The translations under genes and the position numbers were made by a program. A stretch of DNA of 64,000 nucleotides, from assembly GCF_030271255.1 (NCBI RefSeq), contig NZ_JASJOM010000002.1, positions 124,001 to 188,000 on the forward strand. Reading direction: 5' to 3'. The DNA comes from Peribacillus folii (GTDB lineage: Bacteria > Bacillota > Bacilli > Bacillales > DSM-1321). Each line of letters starts with the position of its first letter. Within the stretch, counting starts at the first letter, position 1. The notes beneath the pieces were generated by a model. The model saw only the letters and a list, made by a program, of their open reading frames with translations. It was not told the DNA's origin and ran no database searches. Shown here one piece after another: positions 10,238-19,129 of this stretch.

Positions 10238-12077
10238 GCACTGCCACCTCTGATGTTTGTTTACTGTCGACTTCCCTTATATATTTCGTTAGTTCCGCTG
10301 TCATTTCATAACGAAGGAAAGGGGTGATCAAATAGATTCCCTTAAATTTATCCCTGGCTGCATCCACCAGCTCCCTGGCGATGCTCACGCCCTCCATCCT
10401 TGCCTGTACAGGGTCATTCCCTGCTAAAGCCATTGCCCGCCTCACATTGTCAGGCAATTTGATGCCTGGTATTTCATTGTGGATGAATTCGGCATTTCGC
10501 GTACTTGTCAAAGGCATGATACCGATGAAAATCGGTGTTTCCAAATGTTTGGTCGCCTCGTGGACTTCTTCCATTTGTTGGACTGAGTAAATGGGCTGTG
10601 TCAAAAAGGATTGAGCACCACAGGCAGCCTTCTTTTCCATACGCTGCACCGCTTTATCCAAGTATTTCACATTTGGATTGAACGCGGCGGCAATCTTGAA
10701 ATTGGCTCGTTGGCCCAAGCTTTGGCCCGAATAGGAAAGGCCTTCATTGAATTGTTTGACCATGCTAATCAAGTCAAAGGAGGATAGATCATAAACCGAT
10801 GTGGCACCAGGGAAGTCCCCGATTTTTGATGGATCGCCGGTAATGATCAATATCTCGTTCAAGCCCACGGTCTGCAGGCCCATTAAGTGTGATTGCAGTC
10901 CAATCAAATTGCGATCACGGCATGTAATATGTACCATTGGCTTTACATTCAATTGATTCTTCAACAAATTCGCCAGTGCTTCGTTCGATATCCTCGGGGA
11001 AGCAAGTGAATTATCTGCTAAGGTAATCGAATCGACCCCAGCAGTTTTTAAAGCCTTCGCCCCGATCATGAAAGCTTCTATTCCCAGCTTCTTCGGCGGA
11101 TCGAGTTCAACAAGGATCGTCCTTTCCGTTTTGGCCTTTTCATATAGAGGGAGTTCCCCTTCTCCATTGTTGATTTCAATTATCTCTATTTCCCGGGGTT
11201 TCGTGATTTTTTCTTTCACGGGAACCATGCTTCCAACAGCCTTCTTCACGGCTTGAATATGCAGGGGAGTCGTTCCGCAGCACCCCCCTATGATCGTGGC
11301 ACCTTGCTTACGCAAGTCGATGGCACTTGAGCCAAAATATTCAGGCACGGCCTTATAGACGAGCCTGCCGTCCACATAGTCCGGGAGACTGGCATTGGGA
11401 TAAATGGCAATCGAAGCATGCTTGGGCAGGCTCACTTCTTCCAAGGCTCGAATCATATGATGCGGACCAAGCCGGCAATTCACGCCCACGACATCGGCGC
11501 CCAATTGCTCGAGTTTTTGAAATGCCTCATTTAAATGGATCCCATTTTGAAGGTTGCCCAATTCGTGCATCGAAACATTAGCGATGATTGGCAGTTCCGT
11601 TTCTTTTTTCACGATTTGCAGCACGGTTTCCAATTCTTCCAGGTCATAAAATGTTTCGAGGATAATCCCGTCCGGGCTTTCCATCAGCAAGCTGTATAAT
11701 TGTTCACGAAAGCCCCGCTTTATTTCCTCCATGCTTAAATCCGACTTTCTGATACTCCGCTGCGCCCCGATCGTACCGAAGACGTAAGCCTTGCCCTTTG
11801 CCGCTTTTTTAGCGAGGATGACTCCCTGACGATTGATCCTGCTTACCTCTTCTTCAAGTCCATAACGCTTCAACTTGCTGAAGTTGGCGCCATACGTATT
11901 CGATTGAAGGATGTCTGCACCTGCCTCCAAATAGGCTCGATGGATCGATTCGATTTGATCTGGATTCGTACAGTTCAATTCCTCATAACATTGATCGATG
12001 CCATAGGAATATAATAAAGTCCCCATTGCCCCTTCTCCAACCAGCATTCTTTCTTTCAATTCTTTACGAAAATTCAT
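10230..12077 (-). CDS. yitJ: Bifunctional homocysteine S-methyltransferase / 5,10-methylene-THF reductase
   Basis: A two-domain protein as in B. subtilis YitJ (about 612 residues; 615 here). The N-terminal half (1-300) is a homocysteine methyltransferase domain with GEGAMGTLLYS, GVNCRLG and the zinc motif GGCCGTTP. The C-terminal half (about 330-600) is a MetF-like reductase that makes 5-methyl-THF, the methyl donor for MetH. The ATG at 12077 follows AGAGGGTG; an upstream in-frame extension of 13 residues belongs to the leader. It is the first gene after the SAM-I riboswitch, and metH begins inside its last codons, so one operon supplies both methyl donor and synthase. Confidence 0.94.
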   Translation of the reverse strand: MNFRKELKERMLVGEGAMGTLLYSYGIDQCYEELNCTNPDQIESIHRAYLEAGADILQSNTYGANFSKLKRYGLEEEVSRINRQGVILAKKAAKGKAYVFGTIGAQRSIRKSDLSMEEIKRGFREQLYSLLMESPDGIILETFYDLEELETVLQIVKKETELPIIANVSMHELGNLQNGIHLNEAFQKLEQLGADVVGVNCRLGPHHMIRALEEVSLPKHASIAIYPNASLPDYVDGRLVYKAVPEYFGSSAIDLRKQGATIIGGCCGTTPLHIQAVKKAVGSMVPVKEKITKPREIEIIEINNGEGELPLYEKAKTERTILVELDPPKKLGIEAFMIGAKALKTAGVDSITLADNSLASPRISNEALANLLKNQLNVKPMVHITCRDRNLIGLQSHLMGLQTVGLNEILIITGDPSKIGDFPGATSVYDLSSFDLISMVKQFNEGLSYSGQSLGQRANFKIAAAFNPNVKYLDKAVQRMEKKAACGAQSFLTQPIYSVQQMEEVHEATKHLETPIFIGIMPLTSTRNAEFIHNEIPGIKLPDNVRRAMALAGNDPVQARMEGVSIARELVDAARDKFKGIYLITPFLRYEMTAELTKYIREVDSKQTSEVAVHE

Positions 12078-12140
12078 CACTACACCCTCTCTCAAAAACA
12101 ATCCTGTTTTTGTCATTTTCTAAGCGTATGAGAGAAAAGA

Positions 12141-12168
12141 AAAAAACCTTCTCAAAGAAGAAGGTTTC
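12141..12168 (-). terminator. Riboswitch terminator before yitJ
   Basis: On the minus strand a stem AACCTTCT / AGAAGGTT with a short loop is followed by a run of Ts. It is the off-state hairpin of the SAM-I riboswitch. Confidence 0.88.
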
Positions 12169-12276
12169 CTGAAACATTCTCCTCATCTATCAAGCTCCGC
12201 TTGCTGGATTTAGCACCTTTGCCTTAAGCTGGTTGCTGAGGTTTCGCCGGGCCAGTCCCTCCACCTCTCTCGATAA
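12141..12276 (-). promoter_or_regulatory. SAM-I (S-box) riboswitch controlling yitJ-metH
   Basis: Reading the minus strand, the conserved S-box core is present: GAGAGAGGTGGAGGGACTGG, then CCCGGCGAAACC, CAGCAACC, and AAGGTGCTAAATCC. P1 pairs TATCGAG (about 12275-12269) with CTTGATA (about 12194-12188). The aptamer is followed by an expression-platform terminator at 12141-12168. High SAM should favour the terminator and shut off yitJ and metH. Confidence 0.96.
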
Positions 12277-12315
12277 GATCGATATATAATTTTCACAACA
12301 TTTAAAAATTTATTA

Positions 12316-12344
12316 ATTCTTAATTTACATTAATAATCTGTCAA
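12316..12344 (-). promoter_or_regulatory. Promoter of the yitJ-metH operon
   Basis: A consensus TTGACA (12344-12339) lies 16-17 bases before TAAGAAT on the minus strand, about 35 bases ahead of the riboswitch P1 helix. The -10 match is imperfect. Confidence 0.45.
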
Positions 12345-12390
12345 TTTCAATACTTTTCCTAATCATTTTTTCATTTTTCAAACAAATCAC

Positions 12391-13044
12391 TTAAGCCTTC
12401 GCAGCATGAATGCGCTTTGCAGCCCTCTTCTTCCAATCCTCCGCGAGGGAATCCAAAGCAAGTAAAGCACGTGCTCCTTCCACACCGTCCCTCCCATGAA
12501 GGATCACCTCCGTGGCGTATTGGACCGAGATTTTTTCCTGCTGGCGCTCGAGCAGCAAGATTTCATCTTCTTTGTTCATGACCCCCTCTTTGATCACCCT
12601 TGCAAAATAACCAGTGAAACCCGTTTTCATGACTAATTTCAAAAAACCGGGCTCGCGGTTAAAATGGGAAATCGTCGAGCAAGGAATCCTTCCTTGGTTG
12701 ATTTGGACGATCGCTTCTCCTATTTGATAAATATCACCAATATAAGTGGCGTCCTCAATCATTCCTGCCACAGTCACATTTTCACCAAACGCAGGAATAT
12801 CAAGCTTCTTAGAAAACTTCTCATTCCATAATGCGTAGTGTTCGTAGGGATAAAAACAAATAACCCGATCAGGGCCTCCATGAAACCTTTCATCTCCTAC
12901 CCCGTCACCGACTATACCAGACTTCGTTACTGACAAGGCATTCACGGACCGTTTATCCATGGCGGAAAAAAGGTTGACATTCGCAAAAGATTCTTGTTTT
13001 GGCTTACCGACTTGAAGTGAAACTAGTTTCTTCTCATTTTCCAT
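12391..13044 (-). CDS. MOSC-domain protein (YiiM-like)
   Basis: MOSC domains are the C-terminal domains of molybdenum-cofactor sulfurases; stand-alone YiiM-type proteins bind molybdenum cofactor and act in reductive detoxification in some bacteria. Visible features are the N-terminal LVSLQVGKPK strand, GDERFHGGPDRVICFYP, the motif AFGENVTVAGM, and IPCSTISHFNREPG carrying the conserved Cys. The 217-residue length fits. The ATG at 13044 follows GGGAGAG. It stands alone between the SAM riboswitch operon and ku, and its partner reductase or substrate is not evident from neighbours. Confidence 0.85.
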   Translation of the reverse strand: MENEKKLVSLQVGKPKQESFANVNLFSAMDKRSVNALSVTKSGIVGDGVGDERFHGGPDRVICFYPYEHYALWNEKFSKKLDIPAFGENVTVAGMIEDATYIGDIYQIGEAIVQINQGRIPCSTISHFNREPGFLKLVMKTGFTGYFARVIKEGVMNKEDEILLLERQQEKISVQYATEVILHGRDGVEGARALLALDSLAEDWKKRAAKRIHAAKA

Positions 13045-13240
13045 TCTTTTCTCTCCCAATCTTCATTTAATGTATTTATATCTTTCAAATATGAATAAAT
13101 TATACTAAAAATCCAATTCATTCTATAGTCTTTTAGGAGAATATATCATTCTGAAAATTGCCATAAGGGTTCCAGCCTTTAAATTGGCTGATATATCATG
13201 GAATTCCAGAAAAATTCATCTGTTAATTACCTTAATTATG

Positions 13241-13270
13241 TTGCTATTTCAGAATTAAATATGGTAGAAT
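13241..13270 (+). promoter_or_regulatory. Promoter of candidate small RNA
   Basis: TTGCTA (13241-13246) and TAGAAT (13265-13270) are 18 bases apart, with a TGG just before the -10 box. No plausible gene follows for 1 kb, only a short structured stretch and a terminator. Confidence 0.45.
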
Positions 13271-13276
13271 ATGAAC

Positions 13277-13368
13277 ACAATATATAGTCGAAAACTACAA
13301 CGGTTCGCCTATATGTTGATTTCACGATTGAATTCCTCATTGTCGCTCTTTAGGGAGCGATTTTTTTT
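13277..13368 (+). ncRNA. Candidate small RNA of about 92 nt
   Basis: The segment has a promoter upstream, a hairpin at 13282-13314 (ATATAG paired with CTATAT, one mismatch, then CGAA paired with TTCG, closing an 11-base loop AACTACAACGG), an unstructured middle, and a strong terminator at 13343-13368. No ribosome binding site or convincing reading frame is visible inside it. It lies in the gap between the MOSC gene and the convergent ku gene, and it is antisense to any ku transcript that reads past the ku terminator. I do not recognise the family. It could instead be the leader of a lost gene. Confidence 0.45.
13343..13368 (+). terminator. Terminator of the candidate small RNA
   Basis: TCGCTC / GAGCGA stem with a short loop followed by eight Ts, on the plus strand. 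Confidence 0.75.
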
Positions 13369-13398
13369 GTGCTCCATACTTTTTCGCTTATTTAAACG

Positions 13399-13434
13399 GA
13401 AAAAGCCAAGCGACGCATTCCTGCTCCGTTTGGC
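13399..13434 (-). terminator. Terminator after ku
   Basis: On the minus strand GCCAAACG pairs with CGCTTGGC (one mismatch) and is followed by five Ts, just after the ku stop codon. Confidence 0.65.
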
Positions 13435-13443
13435 CATCATATA

Positions 13444-14286
13444 TTATGCTTGTTTCTTTTTTTTCGTTGCCGCCTTCTTACGAGTGGTTCTTTTCTTTTC
13501 CGGTTCATCATGCTTCGTTCGATCAATAGAAGCTTGCAGCGCCTCCATTAAGTCGGTTACATTGTTTGCCACCGGTTCCTTAGTTTTGGCTGCAACCGTC
13601 TTCTCTCCCGTCTTCTTCGACTCGATCAGTTCGAGTAAAGCGGTTCGATAATCATCCGTGTATTTGGTTGGTTCGAAAGTCGACGTTAATTGATCAATCA
13701 AAAGTACGGCTGTATCGATTTCTTTTTTTACGATTGTGTCATTTGCAGGGATGTTCGGAACATCCGCTGCTGAGCGGACTTCATCCGGATAATGTATCGT
13801 TTCCATCACAAGCGTGTTTTCAACGACTCGAATGACTGCCATTTGTTCTTTTGAGCGAATGATGATTTTCGCGATACCTACCTTATTGGACTCCTTAAGC
13901 GCCTGCCTTAAAAGGGAATATGCCTTTATCCCTCCATCATTGGGAGACATATAATAACTTCGGTTAAAATAGATTGGATCAATTTCCTCTATTTTAACAA
14001 AATCTACAATTTCGACGGCCCTTTCTTCATTTTGTTTTTTTAGCTGTTCAAGTTCATGGTCCTCCAAAACGACGAATTTTCCTTTTGTATATTCAAAAGC
14101 GCGAACAATATCATCTTTACCCACTTCTTTCTGGCAGACCGGACAAACTTTTTCATATTTGATCGGTGAATGACATTCCTTATGCAGCGTCCGTAAAGAA
14201 ATGTCCTTGTCCTCCGTGGCCGCATGTAGTTTTATCGGAATGTTCACCAAACCAAATGATATGCTCCCCTTCCACATTGTATGCAT
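13444..14286 (-). CDS. ku: Non-homologous end joining protein Ku
   Basis: Bacterial Ku binds double-strand DNA ends as a homodimer and recruits LigD. The 280-residue product has the typical start MWKGSISFGLVNIPIKLHAAT, the bridge-region motif RTLHKECHSPIKYEKVCPVC, and a Lys-rich tail (KKRTTRKKAATKKKK) that in other bacterial Ku proteins helps threading and LigD recruitment. The ATG at 14286 follows GAGGTG. It is divergent from ligD with about 150 bases between the starts, whereas in B. subtilis the two (ykoV, ykoU) are arranged as an operon by my recollection. In Bacillus this pathway acts mainly in germinating spores and stationary cells. Confidence 0.96.
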   Translation of the reverse strand: MHTMWKGSISFGLVNIPIKLHAATEDKDISLRTLHKECHSPIKYEKVCPVCQKEVGKDDIVRAFEYTKGKFVVLEDHELEQLKKQNEERAVEIVDFVKIEEIDPIYFNRSYYMSPNDGGIKAYSLLRQALKESNKVGIAKIIIRSKEQMAVIRVVENTLVMETIHYPDEVRSAADVPNIPANDTIVKKEIDTAVLLIDQLTSTFEPTKYTDDYRTALLELIESKKTGEKTVAAKTKEPVANNVTDLMEALQASIDRTKHDEPEKKRTTRKKAATKKKKQA

Positions 14287-14436
14287 ATGGGTCACCTCAT
14301 TAGTGTTTTATATTTAAGAACACTATTATTATTCCCTTTTCTTAAAATTAAACCGAAAAAAAATTTGCCAACTCTAAGCTTTTGTTTTTTTGGCAAAATA
14401 ATGTTAATCATTTATTTTCGGAAGGTGTTTTATAAT

Positions 14437-16278
14437 ATGAAACCAATGCTGCCTACTTATTACCCAGAGGCCCCCAGTTCCAAGGATTGGCGTTATGAAG
14501 TCAAGTATGACGGTTTTAGGGCCATTTTAGAGATTGACTCTGATTCAATCAGCATCAAGAGTCGAAATGAAAAGGAACTATCCTCTTTATTCCCGGAAGT
14601 CATAGCCTTCATTGAAGAAATAGATCTTGAACCATATCTTCCGTTACAGCTGGATGGTGAATTGGTCTGGCTAACGAATCAAGCAAAAGCAGACTTTTTT
14701 CAAATCCAATGGCGCGGCCGGCTTCGTAACCAATCCATGATTTCTAAAAATGCGCAATTCTCCCCATGCCGGTTCATTGCGTTCGATTTGCTGCGCATCA
14801 AGGGCAAGGATATTAGAGGTCAATCATTGAACACGCGAAGAAGTTTGATGGTCGATATGGGGGGAAAACTCGGCCTTCCTAGTCCTCCTGATCCCACCAA
14901 TAAAGCATTAGTGCAAATAATCGAGAGCTTCGATTGTTTGGATATTGCATTGAATGAAGTAATCCTTTTGGATGGTGAGGGAATGGTGGCAAAGGAAAGT
15001 CGAGGAACCTGGCAAGAAGGTAAGCGCACCAATGCTTGGATTAAAGTCAAGAATTGGAAGACCATTTCCTGCTTCATCACAGCATTGCATAAAGAAAACG
15101 GATACGTTTCCCTTGGGGTCTTCAAGGAAGGTGACGTAACGAAAATCGGCAGTGTAAAAAATGGTCTGAGTGGCCAAGATAAAAAAATTCTCCATGATTT
15201 AATTAAGCAAAATGCTTCAGGAGAGGACGGTCAATTCTTTTATATCCAACCCTCCATATGCATCCAAGTCCAATGCTTACACGTTTATGAAGAAAATGAA
15301 TTGCGCGAGCCCCAGTTTTCCCAGTGGCTTTTGCACTTAACTCCAAAAGAATGTACATGGGAGAAATTTATAATCAGTCAATATACATTTCCAGAAACCG
15401 TTCAAATAACCTCCCGCGATAAACCACTATGGACAACAGCCGGGAAAGATGTAATTAAAGTTGAATACCTTCAATATTTGCGCGAACTTTCCGCTTTCTT
15501 CTTACCTTTCTTGAAGGATAAATTATTAACAACGATTAGATATCCACATGGCACACTGGATAAGGAGAGGTTTTACCAGAAAAACAAGCCTGACTATGCG
15601 CCCGGTTTTATTAAAACGTTCAAGGAAGAGGATATTGAATATATGCTATGCAATGATGTTGAAACACTTCTTTGGTTTGGTAACCAACTCGCATTGGAAT
15701 TCCATGCTCCGTTTCAAAAAGCGGGAAAAACAAAACCGGATGAAATCGTCTTGGACTTGGATCCTCCTTCAATCGAACACTTCTCACTTGCCATAAAGGC
15801 TGCCCAAGAAATAAAAAAAGTGATGGACTCATTACGGATTGAAGCTTTCGTGAAGACATCCGGCAACAAAGGACTCCAAATTCACATCCCACTGCCTGAA
15901 GACCGCTTCACTTATCAAGAGACACGCATATTCACTGATTTTCTAGGCCATTACTTAATAAGTTCATACCCTACTGATTTTACGATGGAAAGAATGAAGG
16001 TGAACCGGCATAATCGACTTTACCTGGACTTTGTTCAGCATGGTGAAGGAAAAACCATCATTGTGCCTTATTCCCCCCGAGGGAATGATTTCGCAGGCAT
16101 TGCTGCCCCTTTATTTTGGGAGGAAGTGAACGAAGACCTCCAGCTAAAGGACTTTACCATCCTAACCGTCCCGACCCGCATCAAAAGGGACGGCTGTGCA
16201 TTCAGAGAATATCGCCAGATCGATAACGAAGCCGCCTTCCAAGATGTATTGTCCTTTCTTATGCAAAAAAAAGACTGA
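14437..16278 (+). CDS. ligD: NHEJ DNA ligase LigD (ligase + polymerase domains)
   Basis: ATP-dependent ligase and primase-like polymerase that repairs double-strand breaks with Ku. In 613 residues it shows the Bacillus order: ligase domain first, with the AMP-binding lysine in EVKYDGFR (Lys23), LQLDGELVW (motif III) and EGMVAKES (motif IV), then the OB fold, then a polymerase/primase domain from about residue 320 with the metal-binding DLDPP motif and KTSGNKGLQIHIPL. There is no phosphoesterase domain, as in B. subtilis YkoU. The ATG at 14437 follows GGAAGGTG with a 9-base gap; the frame is open for 52 codons further upstream, but that part reads through the divergent promoter region. Confidence 0.95.
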   Translation: MKPMLPTYYPEAPSSKDWRYEVKYDGFRAILEIDSDSISIKSRNEKELSSLFPEVIAFIEEIDLEPYLPLQLDGELVWLTNQAKADFFQIQWRGRLRNQSMISKNAQFSPCRFIAFDLLRIKGKDIRGQSLNTRRSLMVDMGGKLGLPSPPDPTNKALVQIIESFDCLDIALNEVILLDGEGMVAKESRGTWQEGKRTNAWIKVKNWKTISCFITALHKENGYVSLGVFKEGDVTKIGSVKNGLSGQDKKILHDLIKQNASGEDGQFFYIQPSICIQVQCLHVYEENELREPQFSQWLLHLTPKECTWEKFIISQYTFPETVQITSRDKPLWTTAGKDVIKVEYLQYLRELSAFFLPFLKDKLLTTIRYPHGTLDKERFYQKNKPDYAPGFIKTFKEEDIEYMLCNDVETLLWFGNQLALEFHAPFQKAGKTKPDEIVLDLDPPSIEHFSLAIKAAQEIKKVMDSLRIEAFVKTSGNKGLQIHIPLPEDRFTYQETRIFTDFLGHYLISSYPTDFTMERMKVNRHNRLYLDFVQHGEGKTIIVPYSPRGNDFAGIAAPLFWEEVNEDLQLKDFTILTVPTRIKRDGCAFREYRQIDNEAAFQDVLSFLMQKKD

Positions 16279-16322
16279 TCCTGGATTGTTAGCATTTACG
16301 TAGTCCTATGATGCGGAGGGAT

Positions 16323-16373
16323 TACTCGCGAGGTTGGCTGCTTTACTCGCGAATTTAGACGATATACTCGCGA
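16323..16373. repeat. Three tandem 21-bp repeats with core TACTCGCGA
   Basis: TACTCGCGA occurs exactly at 16323, 16344 and 16365, a strict 21-base period; the 12 bases between the cores vary. Beyond 16373 the pattern fades into degenerate copies. The core contains the palindrome TCGCGA. It lies between the convergent ligD and dapF genes. It looks like a Bacillaceae intergenic minisatellite. Confidence 0.7.
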
Positions 16374-16507
16374 AACGGGATGTGCTCTCCACTTTGCGGC
16401 GTTCGCTCTTCAATTGCGTATTTTTCTCAAGATTCGTGGTGCGTTCTGGCGAATACCGCACTTTTTTGAGTCATCCTCCTAAAAAACTGCTTGTTCAATA
16501 CCGGTAC

Positions 16508-16547
16508 AAAGAGGTGTGCGGCATCGATTGCCGCACACCTCTTTTTT
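16508..16547. terminator. Bidirectional terminator between ligD and dapF
   Basis: Long stem AGAGGTGTGCGGCA with its complement, flanked by AAA on the left and TTTTTT on the right. Placed between two convergent genes; the plus-strand T-run is stronger. Confidence 0.85.
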
Positions 16548-16551
16548 ATCT

Positions 16552-17538
16552 TTATAATGCAGATTGCAAGTATGTTTGTACTTCATCTTGCAGTTTGGCA
16601 TACAGGCTTGCTTCTTCTTCAAATTCTTGTTTTTCGAGTATTTCGAATTGTTCGGGAAGATTTTTGTCTATGTCAAGTGAAATTTTGTATTCATAGGTTG
16701 CGTTCCCGATTAAGTCTATGGTATAGGTTTGGTTTTCTTTATTACGGTGGACGACGCATTTAACCTTGCCGCCGTTGTTGTAGACAGAGATTTCACGCTC
16801 CAGTTCATTCAATCCAACAGAGCAGGTTATTAGACTGGAAGCCGACATCGCCGTTCCGCAAGCATTTGTGAAGCCTACTCCCCGTTCAAAGGTCCGTACG
16901 TAAATGCGGCCCGGTTCGAGTTCCTTGACAAAACTGACATTGACGCCGTCAGGGAAAAGCGGATTCGGTCGATTCACTTTGGCGGAAAGGTCCGCTTGCA
17001 GTTCGCTTTGTAAAATTGCCTTATCCACGAGGGTAATTAGATGTGGATTGGGAACTGCCAATGCCGAAAACAATAGCGATGAATGAAGCTCTGGCAATGG
17101 TTCGTTTTTTAGCGTTTCTTTTTCAATGATAAGCGGCAGATCCTTCACATTGAAGCTGACGGGGGAAATTTCCACCTTGAACGTGGGGATTCCCTGATAA
17201 ATATCGTCCGTTTTTTCAACGAGTAGGTTTGCTTTCATCGTTTCGACTGTCATTTTGTCGAGCCCTAACACATCATTTGCATATCTGGCCACACAACGAA
17301 GCCCATTACCGCACATCGATGCTTCCGATCCGTCGGCATTAAAGACCCGCATCCGGCAATCAGCCTGTTCACTTTTCATCACAAACAAAATGCCGTCCGC
17401 TCCAAGTCTTCCCCTATCGCAAAGAGCCTTCGCAAAGTTTTCTCTTTCTTGTTCAGTAAACGTCAAGTTCGTGGTCAATTCATCAATGATTAAGAAATCA
17501 TTTCCTGAGCCATGGCTTTTTAACCCTTCAATAATCAT
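16552..17538 (-). CDS. dapF: Diaminopimelate epimerase
   Basis: Converts LL- to meso-diaminopimelate for lysine and peptidoglycan synthesis, using two cysteines as acid and base. Both are visible: Cys76 in MCGNG and Cys227 in GFTNACGTA. SGNDFLIID and DGSEASMCGNGLR are family signatures. The protein is 328 residues, about 45 longer than typical DapF; the extra part is a C-terminal Glu-rich, probably helical tail (KNLPEQFEILEKQEFEEEA and onward). The second Cys motif is the ACGTAM variant rather than the commoner ECGTGT. Monocistronic, convergent with ligD. Confidence 0.93.
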   Translation of the reverse strand: MIIEGLKSHGSGNDFLIIDELTTNLTFTEQERENFAKALCDRGRLGADGILFVMKSEQADCRMRVFNADGSEASMCGNGLRCVARYANDVLGLDKMTVETMKANLLVEKTDDIYQGIPTFKVEISPVSFNVKDLPLIIEKETLKNEPLPELHSSLLFSALAVPNPHLITLVDKAILQSELQADLSAKVNRPNPLFPDGVNVSFVKELEPGRIYVRTFERGVGFTNACGTAMSASSLITCSVGLNELEREISVYNNGGKVKCVVHRNKENQTYTIDLIGNATYEYKISLDIDKNLPEQFEILEKQEFEEEASLYAKLQDEVQTYLQSAL

Positions 17539-17666
17539 CCTGTCACTTCCTTAAATATGCATGTCTTTATCATTTTTTTAATATTCTATATCATAGCATT
17601 TTCACAATAGATGTGTCATCGTGAAAAGTAAATAAAGGCAATCCTTCAATGTTATGTACTATGCAA

Positions 17667-17712
17667 GGAAGAGCGGCTGGAAGGAGGAATCCCCCTTTCA
17701 CACCGCTCTTCC
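17667..17712 (-). terminator. Hairpin after the purine permease gene
   Basis: Ten-base perfect stem GGAAGAGCGG / CCGCTCTTCC with a 26-base loop, right after the permease stop codon. The T-run is weak, so this is a probable but not certain terminator. Confidence 0.5.
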
Positions 17713-17719
17713 AAAAGTA

Positions 17720-19021
17720 TTAACCGATCAAACCGATGATGAAATATACGATAAACAGTGCCGCACTAACATACATCGGGGCTGAAACTTCTCTCGCTTT
17801 TCCGGTTACAAGCTTCAAGAATGGATAAAGAATGAAGCCGAATGCCATTCCATCAGCAATACTGTACGTAAATGGAATGATCGTAATGATCATGATTGCA
17901 GGTACACTCTCGGTAAGATCGCTGAAATCCAATCTTTTGATGTTTCCTAGCATCAAAATGCCGATTATGATTAAAATCGGCGCTATGGCACTATCCGGAA
18001 TCACTTTTATCACTGGGATAAATAGCAATGAAAGGATGAAAAGCAAGCCTGTCACGACAGAGGCAAATCCGGTCCTGCCTCCTGAGGCAATTCCAGCTGC
18101 CGTTTCTACAGTTGCAACGGTAGGACTTGAACCGAAAACACCTGATAACAGAACGGAAACACTTGTCGCCTTTAGCGACTTTTTATAAGCATCCTGGCGG
18201 TTGATACTGTCTACATGTCCGTGTACGAGACCGATATTTTCAAAGACAAGAACCATCGTCATCGCAAAGACACCTATCCAAAACTCAATCCGGTCCACTT
18301 CCATGAACGAAAATGAAAAGAAAAGATCGCTATATGAAGCTGCATCCATACTTGAAAAATGGATATCCGATAATTGCATCGTTCCGCACAAGAAGGCAAT
18401 AAAACTGCCTGCCAGGATAGTGATCATGAAATTTCCAGGGACATTCTTGATGAAAAGCGTAATCGCCAGTAAAAAGGTCAGCACCGTCGCACATACTGCT
18501 GGGTCGCTTAAATCTCCCAGTGCGATGATGGAGGTTGAACCTTGCGTGATGATCCCGCCCTTTTCAAGTCCAATCAGCATCAAGAATAAGCCGAGGCCAA
18601 CTGTGATGGCATCTTTCAGCGAACTAGGAATGGCATCGCTGATTAATCTGGAGTATTTCGTAAAGGCAATGATCACAAAAATGACTCCCGAGATGAATAC
18701 AGCTCCAAGCGCTGATTGCCAGGATAATCCCATTCCCTGTACCATCGTATAAGCAAATAGTGCATTCACGCCCATTCCAGGAACGAGGAGGATCGGGACA
18801 TTCGCCCAAATCCCTATCATGATGCAGCTTACGGCGGACAAAAGGATGGTTGCAATAACCGCACCATTAATCGGTATGCCCGCTTCCGATAATATCAGGG
18901 AATTCACGATGAGGATATATACGATCGTGAAATAGCCGACCAATCCGGCCAGGATTTCTCGTTTTCCATTCGTTCCATGGTTGGAAAAATGAAAAAGGGC
19001 TTCCAAGTTAAATTTCTTCAT
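17720..19021 (-). CDS. pbuO: AzgA/PbuO-type purine permease (NCS2)
   Basis: A 433-residue membrane transporter of the guanine/hypoxanthine/adenine branch of the NCS2 family, with about 12 hydrophobic helices. The AzgA-type signature is plain at the N-terminus (REILAGLVGYFTIVYILIVN) and in VPGMGVNALFAYT. Length fits B. subtilis PbuO (about 432) slightly better than PbuG, and the neighbouring ytiB carbonic anhydrase also fits the ytiP/pbuO locus, but the exact purine cannot be read from sequence. I looked for a purine riboswitch upstream and see none. Confidence 0.88.
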   Translation of the reverse strand: MKKFNLEALFHFSNHGTNGKREILAGLVGYFTIVYILIVNSLILSEAGIPINGAVIATILLSAVSCIMIGIWANVPILLVPGMGVNALFAYTMVQGMGLSWQSALGAVFISGVIFVIIAFTKYSRLISDAIPSSLKDAITVGLGLFLMLIGLEKGGIITQGSTSIIALGDLSDPAVCATVLTFLLAITLFIKNVPGNFMITILAGSFIAFLCGTMQLSDIHFSSMDAASYSDLFFSFSFMEVDRIEFWIGVFAMTMVLVFENIGLVHGHVDSINRQDAYKKSLKATSVSVLLSGVFGSSPTVATVETAAGIASGGRTGFASVVTGLLFILSLLFIPVIKVIPDSAIAPILIIIGILMLGNIKRLDFSDLTESVPAIMIITIIPFTYSIADGMAFGFILYPFLKLVTGKAREVSAPMYVSAALFIVYFIIGLIG

Positions 19022-19129
19022 GTTGTATCCTTATTGAATTGTCCCTCGCCCACCCGTTTGTTTAAGTGACAAACTACACTTGGCGATTTTATCAAAATTA
19101 CGAAAAAAAATAAATAGAATTGTTAAAAA

